6,841 nt of DNA from CAYONM01 sp964405325 (GCA_964405325.1 CAYONM010000201.1:1-6841), one strand, 5' to 3'; shown: positions 1 to 6,422, numbered from the stretch's first letter. Translations and numbers: made by a program. The notes: a model not told the origin generated them from the letters alone.

Positions 1-1
1 T

Positions 2-55
2 CCTCGGTCGGAGGTGCGGACCGCAGGTCCTCGCGCTTGGACGCGCTCGCCTGGC
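2..55 (+). repeat. GC-rich interspersed repeat, copy A (cut by window edge)
   Basis: Positions 2-11 (CCTCGGTCGG) recur exactly at 6283-6292, and 31-55 match 6299-6323 at 23 of 25 bases, in the same order and orientation. Copy A has 12 extra bases between the two blocks; these form a hairpin GGACC-GCA-GGTCC at 18-30. A shorter eroded form lies at 1877-1902. The element sits just upstream of the first gene and may extend left of the window. It looks like a REP-like intergenic repeat; no protein is encoded. Confidence 0.6.
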
Positions 56-102
56 TCTTATCGGATTCGTGCCGAATTCGACCTCTGAGGGACCCATCAA
101 TC

Positions 103-606
103 ATGACAGCGATTTATGCCATCGACGACCAGGATTTACTTGACAAATGCCAGAAACAGTTCTTGGCCGCTCGCGGTCCTGGTGGCCAACACGCCAATCG
201 GAATGCCACCGGAATACGATTGCAGCTGACACTCGCAGGCGGTGAGAGCGTGAGCGTGGTGACCGATGGTCATCGCGAGCGTCGGCGGAACCAGCAGGCG
301 GCACTGCGTCAGATACGACTTCAGATGGCCTGCCGTGTGCGCGGTGTGGCGGATCCGGCCTGGCTGCAGGGTCATCGACGCGGTCGTCGGCTGCAGCTGG
401 GGGCTACTGCCAGCGATCTGCACTTGGTCATCGCCGTGCTGCTGGATGCCTTGGACCAGGCCGAGGGCGCGCTAGCGCTCGCAGCAACCAACTTGGACCT
501 GTCGAGTAGTCAATTGGTCCGTGCTTTGGCAGTAGACAAGCATGCCTGGCAGACCGCCCAGGATCTACGGCAGCGCTACGGGCTCTCGTGCTTGCATCGT
601 CCCTGA
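103..606 (+). CDS. Peptide chain release factor-like protein (GGQ / RF-1 domain)
   Basis: A 167-residue protein with the catalytic core of class I release factors but no stop-codon-reading domains. The motif GPGGQHANRNATGIRL spans residues 25-40, with GGQ at 27-29, the loop that triggers peptidyl-tRNA ester hydrolysis in the ribosomal peptidyl-transferase centre. The RF-1-type fold probably covers about residues 10-75. The rest is mostly helical, with LSSSQLVRAL at about 133-142. ATG at 103 is chosen because GAGG at 87-90 lies 12 nt upstream and the family usually begins about 20-25 residues before GGQ; the frame is open back to a TTG at 37. It lacks the long Lys/Arg-rich C-terminal tail of ArfB/YaeJ, so a rescue role like ArfB is only an inference. 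The architecture resembles proteins labelled peptide chain release factor-like in Planctomycetota. folK follows after 26 nt, suggesting co-transcription. Confidence 0.85.
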   Translation: MTAIYAIDDQDLLDKCQKQFLAARGPGGQHANRNATGIRLQLTLAGGESVSVVTDGHRERRRNQQAALRQIRLQMACRVRGVADPAWLQGHRRGRRLQLGATASDLHLVIAVLLDALDQAEGALALAATNLDLSSSQLVRALAVDKHAWQTAQDLRQRYGLSCLHRP

Positions 607-632
607 CAATTTGAATTCTGCCGCGTTCTCAG

Positions 633-1118
633 ATGCGGAGGGGAGCAGACATCATCGATTTCGCTATCGCCGTGGGGAGCAATCGCGGAGATCGTCTTGC
701 TTCATTCGAGCAGGCGCGCGGCCTGATCGAACGCGATCAGCAGCTGATGCTGCTCCGACAGAGTCGGATCCACGAAACCGCACCAGTCGGTGGCCCGCCC
801 GGGCAGGGGGCCTTCCTGAATGCGGTCTGGATCATCCGGACCGGCCTTGGACCGCACGGCCTGCTGCATCGCTTCCAAGCCATCGAGCGACAATGTGGGC
901 GGGTGCGCGTGGTGTCCTGGGGCCCGCGCACATTGGACTTGGATCTTCTATTGGCCGCTGATAGCCGTTGTGTGACCACACCGGTTCTCACCTTGCCGCA
1001 TCCCTTCCTGCATCAACGATCCTTCGTGCTGGCACCGCTACGCGAAGTCGCTGGCGATTGGTGGCACCCGCTTCTGCGCTGTCGCATCGCGAGCTGCCGT
1101 TGGGAGGGGGGGGCGTGA
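633..1118 (+). CDS. folK: 2-amino-4-hydroxy-6-hydroxymethyldihydropteridine diphosphokinase (HPPK)
   Basis: Transfers pyrophosphate from ATP to 6-hydroxymethyl-7,8-dihydropterin, the step before dihydropteroate synthase in cytosolic folate synthesis. Counted from ATG 633 (161 residues, normal for the family), it shows the N-terminal GSNRGD (15-20), the pterin-binding ETAPVGGPPGQGAFLNAV (48-65), the signature WGPRTLDLDLLL (96-107) with the two Mg-binding aspartates D102 and D104, and PHPFLHQRSFVLAPL (122-136). The start is uncertain: ATG 633 has no Shine-Dalgarno sequence upstream, whereas a strong GGAGGGGAG lies inside the frame at 637-645, 5 nt before ATC 651. A start at 651 gives the usual spacing of 8 residues before GSN. 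The gene ends in TGATG, overlapping the next start by one base, so translational coupling with the kinase gene is likely. Confidence 0.93.
   Translation: MRRGADIIDFAIAVGSNRGDRLASFEQARGLIERDQQLMLLRQSRIHETAPVGGPPGQGAFLNAVWIIRTGLGPHGLLHRFQAIERQCGRVRVVSWGPRTLDLDLLLAADSRCVTTPVLTLPHPFLHQRSFVLAPLREVAGDWWHPLLRCRIASCRWEGGA
637..656 (+). promoter_or_regulatory. Shine-Dalgarno inside the folK 5' end, pointing to an ATC start
   Basis: GGAGGGGAG at 637-645 is the only strong ribosome-binding sequence here. It lies downstream of ATG 633 and 5 or 8 nt upstream of the in-frame ATC codons at 651 and 654. ATC is a rare but known bacterial start codon. The site argues that ATG 633 may not be the true initiator. 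Confidence 0.45.
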
Positions 1119-1747
1119 TGACCCAGCAGCTCTGCATCGATGGTCCGATTGGCGTCGGCAAGACCACCTTGGCGGCAGTCATGGCCTCGCGGCTGGGAGC
1201 GGTGCGGCTCTTCGAGGAGCGTATCAGCAATCCCTTTCTGATGGAATTCTACCGCAACCGCGAACGTTGGGCTTTCACCTGTCAGATGGCCTTTCTGGAG
1301 GGGCGCATCCAACAATTCTCACAGGCCGGACACCAGGGTCTTCCCATCGTGGCGGACCATTGTCTGACCAAGGACCGCCTGTTCGCTGCCATCAATCTGG
1401 ACGGGCAGCAGTGGGAACTCTATCTGCGCCTGTATCATCGTCTGGCTCCGTTGTCGCGATTTCGGCCGACCACGACCGTTTACCTGAAGGCTTCAGTCCA
1501 GGTCCTGACAGAACGACTGCGGCAACGCGGTCGCCTGGAGGATGGTCTGATTGAATTGGCGTATCTGTCGGATCTGGTTGCGGCCTATGACGCCTTGTAT
1601 CTGGGCGACCAGCCTATGGATCAGGCTATTGTGGTGGTGGACCTGGAACGCTGTTTCCTGGCCGACGATCAACAGGGGCTGGATCACTTTATGCGGATCT
1701 GCCTGCAGGCGCCGGTCGGCATCAGCTATTACAATCCGGAGGCCTGA
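1118..1747 (+). CDS. Deoxynucleoside kinase (dNK / dGK-dAK family)
   Basis: A 209-residue salvage kinase that phosphorylates deoxynucleosides at the 5' position using a nucleoside triphosphate. It shows the P-loop GPIGVGKT (9-16), a conserved acidic EER (33-35) for substrate activation, NPFLMEFYRNRERWAF (38-53) followed by Q56, which in this family reads the base, the DRS-equivalent VADHCLTKDRLFA (78-90), and the LID arginines in ERLRQRGR (132-139). The D-x-x-x-x-K-D pattern fits bacterial deoxyguanosine/deoxyadenosine kinases better than thymidine kinases, but base preference cannot be read from sequence alone. ATG 1118 overlaps the folK stop (TGATG), with G-rich SD-like sequence at 1101-1113 in the folK tail. 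The P-loop begins 8 residues after this start, as expected; the frame is open further upstream, but that part is a shadow of folK. A terminator follows at 1828-1863. Confidence 0.92.
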   Translation: MTQQLCIDGPIGVGKTTLAAVMASRLGAVRLFEERISNPFLMEFYRNRERWAFTCQMAFLEGRIQQFSQAGHQGLPIVADHCLTKDRLFAAINLDGQQWELYLRLYHRLAPLSRFRPTTTVYLKASVQVLTERLRQRGRLEDGLIELAYLSDLVAAYDALYLGDQPMDQAIVVVDLERCFLADDQQGLDHFMRICLQAPVGISYYNPEA

Positions 1748-1762
1748 TACGACACTTTTCAA

Positions 1763-1814
1763 CGATGGCTTTTCCCCAGTCCCGGCCGAACTCCAATCCC
1801 TCGCTCCGCCATCG
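1763..1814. repeat. 7-bp perfect inverted repeat downstream of the dNK gene
   Basis: CGATGGC at 1763-1769 is matched by GCCATCG at 1808-1814, with 38 nt between the arms. It could form a weak stem in the 3' untranslated region of the folK-dNK transcript. With a 7-bp arm and long loop, chance is a real possibility. Confidence 0.3.
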
Positions 1815-1827
1815 CGCCTTGCTCGAT

Positions 1828-1863
1828 GTGCGAATATTTTGGCAATGTACGCACCTTTTTTTT
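1828..1863 (+). terminator. Rho-independent terminator after the dNK gene
   Basis: GTGCG (1828-1832) pairs with CGCAC (1850-1854). After one A-A mismatch the stem continues five more pairs (1834-1838 with 1844-1848, one wobble) to a 5-nt loop TTGGC. A single C and then eight T residues (1856-1863) follow. It lies 80 nt beyond the dNK stop and is the best terminator in the window; it would end the GGQ-folK-dNK transcript and isolate dusB. Confidence 0.65.
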
Positions 1864-1876
1864 CGAAAAACCGTCG

Positions 1877-1902
1877 CTCGGTGTCGTTGGACGCGCCTGG
1901 CT
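1877..1902 (+). repeat. Eroded interspersed repeat, copy C
   Basis: The blocks CTCGGT (1877-1882), TTGGACGCG (1887-1895) and CCTGGCT (1896-1902) occur in the same order in copy A at 3-8, 37-45 and 50-56. Copy C lacks the CGC and CTCG segments between them, so it reads like copy A with small deletions. It sits between the dNK terminator and dusB, overlapping where the dusB promoter should be. Confidence 0.4.
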
Positions 1903-1933
1903 AGCCCCCGCCGCCAATGTAAATTTTGTTTGA

Positions 1934-1949
1934 TGGGGTAGGCATCATG
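1934..1949 (+). promoter_or_regulatory. Ribosome-binding site deciding the dusB start
   Basis: GGGGTAGG at 1935-1942 precedes ATG 1947 by 4 nt. This favours 1947 over the in-frame TTG at 1926, which has only A/T-rich sequence before it. An AT-rich TAAATT at 1920-1925 could be a -10 box, but I see no matching -35. Confidence 0.55.
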
Positions 1950-2954
1950 ACCACCAGCAATCGCTATATTCATTCCTTGCAGATCGGCTCAGTGCGACTG
2001 GAGAACAATCTCGCCCTGGCGCCCATGGCTGGATTCACCAATGTCGCTTTCCGGCTGATCGCTAGGCAACTCGGTAATTGCGGCCTGGTGGCCAGCGAAA
2101 TGGTTGCGGCGCTGTCGCGGGACCATCGGATCCACGATCGTCGGTTTCGCGAACAGACGCGAAACCTGCCGGAAGAGCATCCCATCGTTATGCAGATCTA
2201 TGGTCGCGATCCGGACCTGTGTGGCCAAACGGCTCGTGATCTGGATGCCGCAGGTGCGGATATCATTGATCTGAATTGCGGCTGTCCGGTCCGAAAGGCA
2301 AAGAATGCCGGTTGCGGGGTGGCCCTGATGCGCGACCCGGACCAGGTTGCTCAGATTGTTGCTGCCATGTGTGCCACCACTGCGAAACCGGTCACCGTGA
2401 AGATGCGCCTTGGTTTTGACGAGGATTCACGCAACGCGATTGAGGTCGCCCAGGCTGCCATCTCAGGTGGCGCCGTCGGATTATGTGTGCATGCCCGTAC
2501 GGGAGAAACCAAGCATGGTCAGGCCGTCGACCTGGCGGGATTTCGCGAAGTACGGGAAGCGGTGCCCTCGGTGCCGGTGTTGATCAACGGTGATATGGAC
2601 AACGCTGCTGCCATCCGTCGGGCCAAGGACGAGGGCGGCGCTGATGGCTATATGATCGGAAGGGCAGCCTGTGGCGACCCCTGGTTGTTCCGCAATCTCA
2701 ATGCTGAGCTGACCGGGCAGCCGATCTATACGCCGACCTTGGCAGAGCGTCGTGCGGCCTTGGAACATCATTTTGATCTGATTCTGGATATTTTTGGAGA
2801 GAAACGTGGCTGCCTGGTGATGCGAAAGTACACATTTTTCTACTGCCAGGGCTTGCCCGGCGTGCGGCGCTTCCGTGAGCACTTCATGCGTATCACTAGT
2901 CGATCTGATTTTGTCAGTCTGGTTGACACGTTCTTTGGCGCGCTGAGAGCATAG
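1947..2954 (+). CDS. dusB: tRNA dihydrouridine synthase, DusB-type
   Basis: FMN-dependent enzyme that uses NADPH to reduce specific uridines in the tRNA D-loop to dihydrouridine. The 335-residue protein has a TIM-barrel N-terminal part with LAPMAGFTN (24-32), MQIYG (82-86), DLNCGCPVRKAKNAGCG (108-124) holding the catalytic acid cysteine C113, the FMN-contacting K152 in VKMRLGF and H182 in HARTGE, INGD (213-216), and GADGYMIGRAACGDPWLF (231-248). The C-terminal helical RNA-binding part follows from about 255. Length and motifs fit DusB; which uridine is modified is inferred from the family. It appears monocistronic: a terminator lies upstream and the next gene is convergent. Slightly unusual is the cysteine-rich run C111, C113, C123 around the active site, where relatives often have Ala or Gly at the outer positions. 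Confidence 0.95.
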   Translation: MTTSNRYIHSLQIGSVRLENNLALAPMAGFTNVAFRLIARQLGNCGLVASEMVAALSRDHRIHDRRFREQTRNLPEEHPIVMQIYGRDPDLCGQTARDLDAAGADIIDLNCGCPVRKAKNAGCGVALMRDPDQVAQIVAAMCATTAKPVTVKMRLGFDEDSRNAIEVAQAAISGGAVGLCVHARTGETKHGQAVDLAGFREVREAVPSVPVLINGDMDNAAAIRRAKDEGGADGYMIGRAACGDPWLFRNLNAELTGQPIYTPTLAERRAALEHHFDLILDIFGEKRGCLVMRKYTFFYCQGLPGVRRFREHFMRITSRSDFVSLVDTFFGALRA

Positions 2955-3071
2955 GAAAGGCGGAGCCTGAGAGTCTGTATGAAAAGGTTTCATGATCTGG
3001 TTTTTATGGCCCGCATAGCAGGCAAGGGGAAGCCAGTATAATGAAAACCGTGGGTTCTGGTCTTGCTCAGC

Positions 3072-4241
3072 TTAGACCACCATGGCCCGGCGGTGTACGG
3101 TGATCGCCGACAGGTAACGACCCGTCTGGAAGGCGATCGGCCAAGGGTGATCAGACGGCTGCCCACCAACGGCAAGGACGTCGATCTGTGCCTTCTGTTT
3201 ATCAGACTGTTGCGACAGCAAGCGCTGCAGATCGTCGATGCCGATTGCCTGGGAGCAGCTGCAGACCATCAAGACGCCGCCCGGCATCAACAGCTTCAGG
3301 CAGCGATCCACCAGAAAACGATACGCTTTCATGGCACGTGCTTTGTCGGTTTTACGCGGTGCGAGCTTGGGTGGATCGCAGATAATACAGTCGTAGTGTT
3401 CTTCACTGCTGATCAGGGTGTCGAGATGGTCAAAGACATCTGCTTTTTGCGTCTGGATGACAAGTCCATTGGCCAGCGCATTCTGCTGAACGCATTCCAG
3501 TGCTGCTTCTGACGAATCAATGGCCAGGGCTGATTGGGCTCCGGCAGCGAGTGCGGTTAGTGAAAAACCACCGTGATAACTGAATAGATCCAGGACCCGG
3601 CGATCGCGTGCGAAACCGGCAATCAGGCGGCGGTTGTCGCGCTGATCCAGATAAAATCCGCTCTTCTGGCTCGAACCGACATCGAAGCGAAACAGGACAC
3701 CGTTTTCGGCAAAGCAGATTTCTCCCGCTTCCGGATCGATGGGGTCGACATTTTCCCGTTTGGCTGCATCTGCGCTCATGCGGACCTTGATCTTCAGGTC
3801 ACCCAGGTATTGCTGCAGGACCGCTTTGATCAGGGCGACCCGTCCACGCATACCAGCGGAGTAGATGTCGATCACCATGGTGCCACCGAAGACATCGACC
3901 ACCAGACCAGACAGGCCGTCGCCTTCGCCATTGACCAAACGGAGACCGTTGCCTTGCGGTTGCATACCAAGGCTGATTCGTCGCCACAGGGCTTGTTGCA
4001 CCCGTTGCAGCAGCAGGGTTTCCTCGCCCGGCCACGTATCGTCACGCCACAACAACCGCGCCCGCACCGGCGCGATAGGATTGTGATCAGCCCAGCCAAT
4101 GAAGGCATCATCTTCGGTGACGACACGCACGAGACCGGCGGTCTCGGGCTCTTCGATGATGGCGTTGGGATAGACCCACGGCTCGCCAGCCAGGACATTG
4201 GCGACTTTGCGTCGACGTACGATGACAGAGCTGCTTTCCAT
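3072..4241 (-). CDS. rlmI: Class I SAM-dependent rRNA methyltransferase, RlmI-like (23S rRNA m5C)
   Basis: A 389-residue RlmI/YccW-family enzyme; the E. coli member methylates C1962 of 23S rRNA at carbon 5 using S-adenosylmethionine. An N-terminal PUA domain (about 1-75, containing GEPWVYPNAI at 19-28) would bind RNA. The central part holds GDGLSGLVVDVF (107-118) and SGFYLDQRDNR (194-204). The Rossmann methyltransferase domain has the SAM-binding motif VLDLFSYHGGFSL (216-228), motif IV DPPK (289-292), and the CSCS motif (327-330), in which C329 aligns with the catalytic cysteine of RlmI. DHP at 364-366 is also conserved. The start ATG lies 5 nt after the clpX stop, with only a weak purine-poor leader, so translation probably depends on coupling to clpX. 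The exact target base is inferred. Confidence 0.93.
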   Translation of the reverse strand: MESSSVIVRRRKVANVLAGEPWVYPNAIIEEPETAGLVRVVTEDDAFIGWADHNPIAPVRARLLWRDDTWPGEETLLLQRVQQALWRRISLGMQPQGNGLRLVNGEGDGLSGLVVDVFGGTMVIDIYSAGMRGRVALIKAVLQQYLGDLKIKVRMSADAAKRENVDPIDPEAGEICFAENGVLFRFDVGSSQKSGFYLDQRDNRRLIAGFARDRRVLDLFSYHGGFSLTALAAGAQSALAIDSSEAALECVQQNALANGLVIQTQKADVFDHLDTLISSEEHYDCIICDPPKLAPRKTDKARAMKAYRFLVDRCLKLLMPGGVLMVCSCSQAIGIDDLQRLLSQQSDKQKAQIDVLAVGGQPSDHPWPIAFQTGRYLSAITVHRRAMVV

Positions 4242-4246
4242 AATGC

Positions 4247-5554
4247 TCAGGCACCAGCCTTGGCACGTTGACTCCCGAGGATTGAGACCTCCGGTTTGCC
4301 ACCCTCGTCGACCACAGCAGCGGTGATGGTATAGCGCCGGCGACTGGCGTTCCGGCTCTCCTGTGGTAGCTCGAACATCAAATCAAGCATGGACTCTTCC
4401 AGGATCGAGCGCAGCGCGCGGGCTCCGGTCTTGCGGTCCATGGCCTTGTGAGCGATGGCGCGCAAGGCCTCGTCGGTAAACTCCAGCTCGGCGTCGTCCA
4501 TGCTGAAGAGTGCTTGGTACTGTTTGACCAAAGCATTGCGCGGCTCGGTGAGAATGGTGATCAGGGCTTCCTCGTCCAAGGATTCCAGGGGCGTGACGAT
4601 GGGCAGGCGGCCGACGAATTCTGGAATCAGGCCAAATTCGACCAGATCCTCAGGTTGGACTTGGGCCAGCAGCCAATCGTCGTTGTCCTCTTCGCTGAGA
4701 TGGACGCGATCGTCATTCTGGTCGTTCAGCTGAAAGCCGACCACCCCATCACCCAGACGACGCTTGATGATCTCGGTGATGCCGGCGAACGCGCCACCAC
4801 AGATAAACAGGATGCTCTTGGTATTGATCTGTAAGTACTTCTGCTCGGGGTGCTTGCGTCCACCGCCTGGGGGTACGTTAGAGACGGTGCCCTCCACCAG
4901 CTTCAGGAGGCTTTGCTGCACCCCTTCGCCAGAAACATCGCGGGTAATGCTGACATTGCCCGATGAACGCGAGATCTTGTCGATCTCGTCGATGTAGAGA
5001 ATGCCCGTCTCGGCCCGCTCGATGTCGTTGTCAGCGGCTTGGATCAGGCGAAGCAGCAGGTTTTCCACATCTTCGCCGACATAGCCGGCTTCGGTGATGG
5101 TGGTGGCATCGCCGATGGCAAACGGGACCCGCAGCAATTTGGCCAAACAACTGGCGATAGCCGTCTTGCCGCAGCCGGTCGGGCCGATCAGAAGCACGTT
5201 GGACTTATCCAGCTCGACATCGATGTTGTGCTGATGACTGCATAGCCGCTTGTAATGATTGTAGACAGCCACCGAGATGGTGCGCTTGGCGCGATCCTGG
5301 CCGATGATGTAGCTGTCGAGATGCTCTTTGATCACCCGCGGCGTTGGCAGGCTCTCAAGATTGAGTTTGCTGCCACTGGCCACAGTCTTGCGGCCGTGAT
5401 CGCTCTCCAACAGGGATCCGCAGACCTGCACACATTCATTGCAGATGAAGACCCCGGGAGGACCAGCGATCAGACGCTCTACCTGATCGCTGGTTCTGCC
5501 GCAAAAGCTGCAGTGATCCAGATCATCGCCGCCTTGTCGCCGTTTACTGCTCAT
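4247..5554 (-). CDS. clpX: ATP-dependent Clp protease ATP-binding subunit ClpX
   Basis: The AAA+ unfoldase that recognises tagged substrates and threads them into ClpP. The 435-residue protein is full length. Its N-terminal zinc-binding domain has CSFC (15-18) and CNEC (38-41). The ATPase domain has Walker A GPTGCGKT (124-131), pore-1 loop GYVG (157-160), Walker B ILYIDEID (185-192), DVSGEGVQQSLLKLVEGT (206-223), the RKH substrate-entry residues (233-235), the arginine-finger box LIPEFVGRLP (309-318) and sensor-2 GAR (377-379). The ClpP-docking loop reads VGF (272-274) where E. coli has IGF, a conservative change. The gene starts 6 nt after clpP and ends 5 nt before the methyltransferase gene, so one transcript is likely. 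A GAGAG stretch just before the ATG could serve as a weak ribosome-binding site. No tig gene precedes clpP here. Confidence 0.98.
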   Translation of the reverse strand: MSSKRRQGGDDLDHCSFCGRTSDQVERLIAGPPGVFICNECVQVCGSLLESDHGRKTVASGSKLNLESLPTPRVIKEHLDSYIIGQDRAKRTISVAVYNHYKRLCSHQHNIDVELDKSNVLLIGPTGCGKTAIASCLAKLLRVPFAIGDATTITEAGYVGEDVENLLLRLIQAADNDIERAETGILYIDEIDKISRSSGNVSITRDVSGEGVQQSLLKLVEGTVSNVPPGGGRKHPEQKYLQINTKSILFICGGAFAGITEIIKRRLGDGVVGFQLNDQNDDRVHLSEEDNDDWLLAQVQPEDLVEFGLIPEFVGRLPIVTPLESLDEEALITILTEPRNALVKQYQALFSMDDAELEFTDEALRAIAHKAMDRKTGARALRSILEESMLDLMFELPQESRNASRRRYTITAAVVDEGGKPEVSILGSQRAKAGA

Positions 5555-5560
5555 ACGCTC

Positions 5561-6157
5561 TCAGTTCTTGCTCTCTGTTCCAGGTTTTACCACCACCTTG
5601 TCGATGATGCCATACTCCTTCGCCTCCTCGGGCGACATGAAGAAGTCGCGCTCGACATCGCGTTCGAGGCGCGGCATCTCCTGGCCGGTATGGCGTGCCA
5701 AGATCTCATTGAGGGCTTCTTTCATGCGCAGGATCTCCTGCGCCTGAATCTCTATATCAGAGGCCTGGCCTTGGGCGCCACCAGCCGGTTGATGCAGCAT
5801 CATACGGCTGTGCGGCAGAGCGAGACGCTTGCCCTTGGTGCCGGCCGCCAACAACACCGCGCCCATACTGGAGGCTTGCCCGATGCAGACGGTGGCAACA
5901 TCGCAATGCAGGTACTGCATGGTGTCGTAGATTGCCAGCCCGGAGCTGACATAACCACCGGGGCAATTGATGTAGACGGTGATATCGGCGTCGCGCTTTT
6001 GGCTCTGTAAGAAGAGCAGCTGCGCTATCAGGACATTGGCGACGTGGTCGTCGATGGGCTCGCCCAGGAAAATAATCCGATCCTTAAGCAGGCGCGAATA
6101 GATATCGTAGCTACGCTCGCCGCGGGAATCCTTTTCGATCACGTAGGGAATCGGCAT
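5561..6157 (-). CDS. clpP: ATP-dependent Clp protease proteolytic subunit ClpP
   Basis: Serine peptidase that forms double heptameric rings and degrades proteins fed by ClpX. At 198 residues it is a typical ClpP. The catalytic triad is complete: S97 in GQASSMGA (93-100), H122 in MLHQP (120-124) and D171 in ERDFFM (169-174). The N-terminal PIPYVIEKDSRGERSYDIYS (2-21) matches the axial-loop region of authentic ClpP rather than an inactive ClpR. The glycine-rich oxyanion strand reads INCPGG (63-68); most ClpPs have INSPGG, so Cys replaces Ser at 65. The start ATG has GGAG 9 nt upstream (complement of 6167-6170). It is the first gene of the clpP-clpX-rlmI run, divergent from nothing recognisable. 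Confidence 0.98.
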   Translation of the reverse strand: MPIPYVIEKDSRGERSYDIYSRLLKDRIIFLGEPIDDHVANVLIAQLLFLQSQKRDADITVYINCPGGYVSSGLAIYDTMQYLHCDVATVCIGQASSMGAVLLAAGTKGKRLALPHSRMMLHQPAGGAQGQASDIEIQAQEILRMKEALNEILARHTGQEMPRLERDVERDFFMSPEEAKEYGIIDKVVVKPGTESKN

Positions 6158-6187
6158 GGCGCCAGTCTCCAGCTGAATTGAGATGGC

Positions 6188-6214
6188 AGTCTAGGACGGA
6201 CCGTATGCCGACAA
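6188..6214 (-). promoter_or_regulatory. Possible clpP promoter
   Basis: Reading the minus strand, TTGTCG (complement of 6209-6214) and TAGACT (complement of 6188-6193) each match 4 of 6 bases of the sigma-70 -35 and -10 boxes, with a short 15-nt spacer. Transcription would start about 25 nt before the clpP ATG. I see no convincing heat-shock sigma-32 pattern. Weak candidate. Confidence 0.25.
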
Positions 6215-6237
6215 GAGCCAAAACTGATACTTCCAAC

Positions 6238-6272
6238 AGAGGGGGCGTTGCCCCCTCGCGCCTCCGGCGCAC
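6238..6272 (+). repeat. Double-hairpin direct repeat, copy 1
   Basis: This 35-bp unit matches 6357-6391 at 33 of 35 positions. It folds as two consecutive hairpins: GAGGGGGC-GTT-GCCCCCTC (6239-6257, 8-bp stem) and GCGCC-TCC-GGCGC (6258-6270, 5-bp stem). It lies about 80 nt upstream of clpP on the far side of its promoter. It resembles REP/BIME-type intergenic repeats. Confidence 0.75.
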
Positions 6273-6282
6273 ACCCCCACGG

Positions 6283-6323
6283 CCTCGGTCGGACGGCTTC
6301 GCGCTTAAACGCGCTCGCCTGGC
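6283..6323 (+). repeat. GC-rich interspersed repeat, copy B
   Basis: CCTCGGTCGG at 6283-6292 equals 2-11, and 6299-6323 matches 31-55 at 23 of 25 bases, with TTAAAC in place of TTGGAC. It lies in the same orientation as copy A about 6.3 kb away, so the two copies bracket the whole gene block. It is embedded between the two double-hairpin repeats. Confidence 0.65.
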
Positions 6324-6345
6324 GGGCACCGAGACCGGGCTTTTT
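6317..6345 (+). terminator. Weak intrinsic-terminator-like hairpin
   Basis: GCCTGG (6317-6322) can pair with CCGGGC (6335-6340) with one wobble and a 12-nt loop, followed directly by five T residues (6341-6345). No plus-strand gene lies upstream, so it may be only part of the repeat structure. Confidence 0.3.
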
Positions 6346-6356
6346 CGACTTTCCTC

Positions 6357-6391
6357 AGAGGGGGCGCTGCCCCCTTGCGCCTCCGGCGCAC
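6357..6391 (+). repeat. Double-hairpin direct repeat, copy 2
   Basis: Second copy of the 35-bp unit, offset 119 bp from copy 1 and differing at two positions. The hairpins are AGGGGGC-GCT-GCCCCCT (6359-6375) and GCGCC-TCC-GGCGC (6377-6389). One difference is in the first loop. The other changes the outermost pair of the first stem from G-C to G-U, so base pairing is kept. Confidence 0.75.
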
Positions 6392-6422
6392 CCGCCAGCC
6401 GGGCTCCGGTCCCACGCTGCTC

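Noticed and set aside
2979..3004. ATGAAA-AGG-TTTCAT hairpin followed by a short T run after dusB
   Set aside because: The 6-bp stem is A/T-rich and the T run starts 7 nt away, so it is a poor terminator. Similarly, AACC-GTG-GGTT at 3046-3056 is too weak to end the methyltransferase transcript on the minus strand.
3063..3512. 149-codon plus-strand ORF
   Set aside because: It lies antisense within the RlmI-like gene, has no SD or family resemblance, and is explained as a shadow frame.
5255..6010. 251-codon plus-strand ORF across clpX and clpP
   Set aside because: It is antisense to two strongly conserved genes and spans their junction; no motif supports it.
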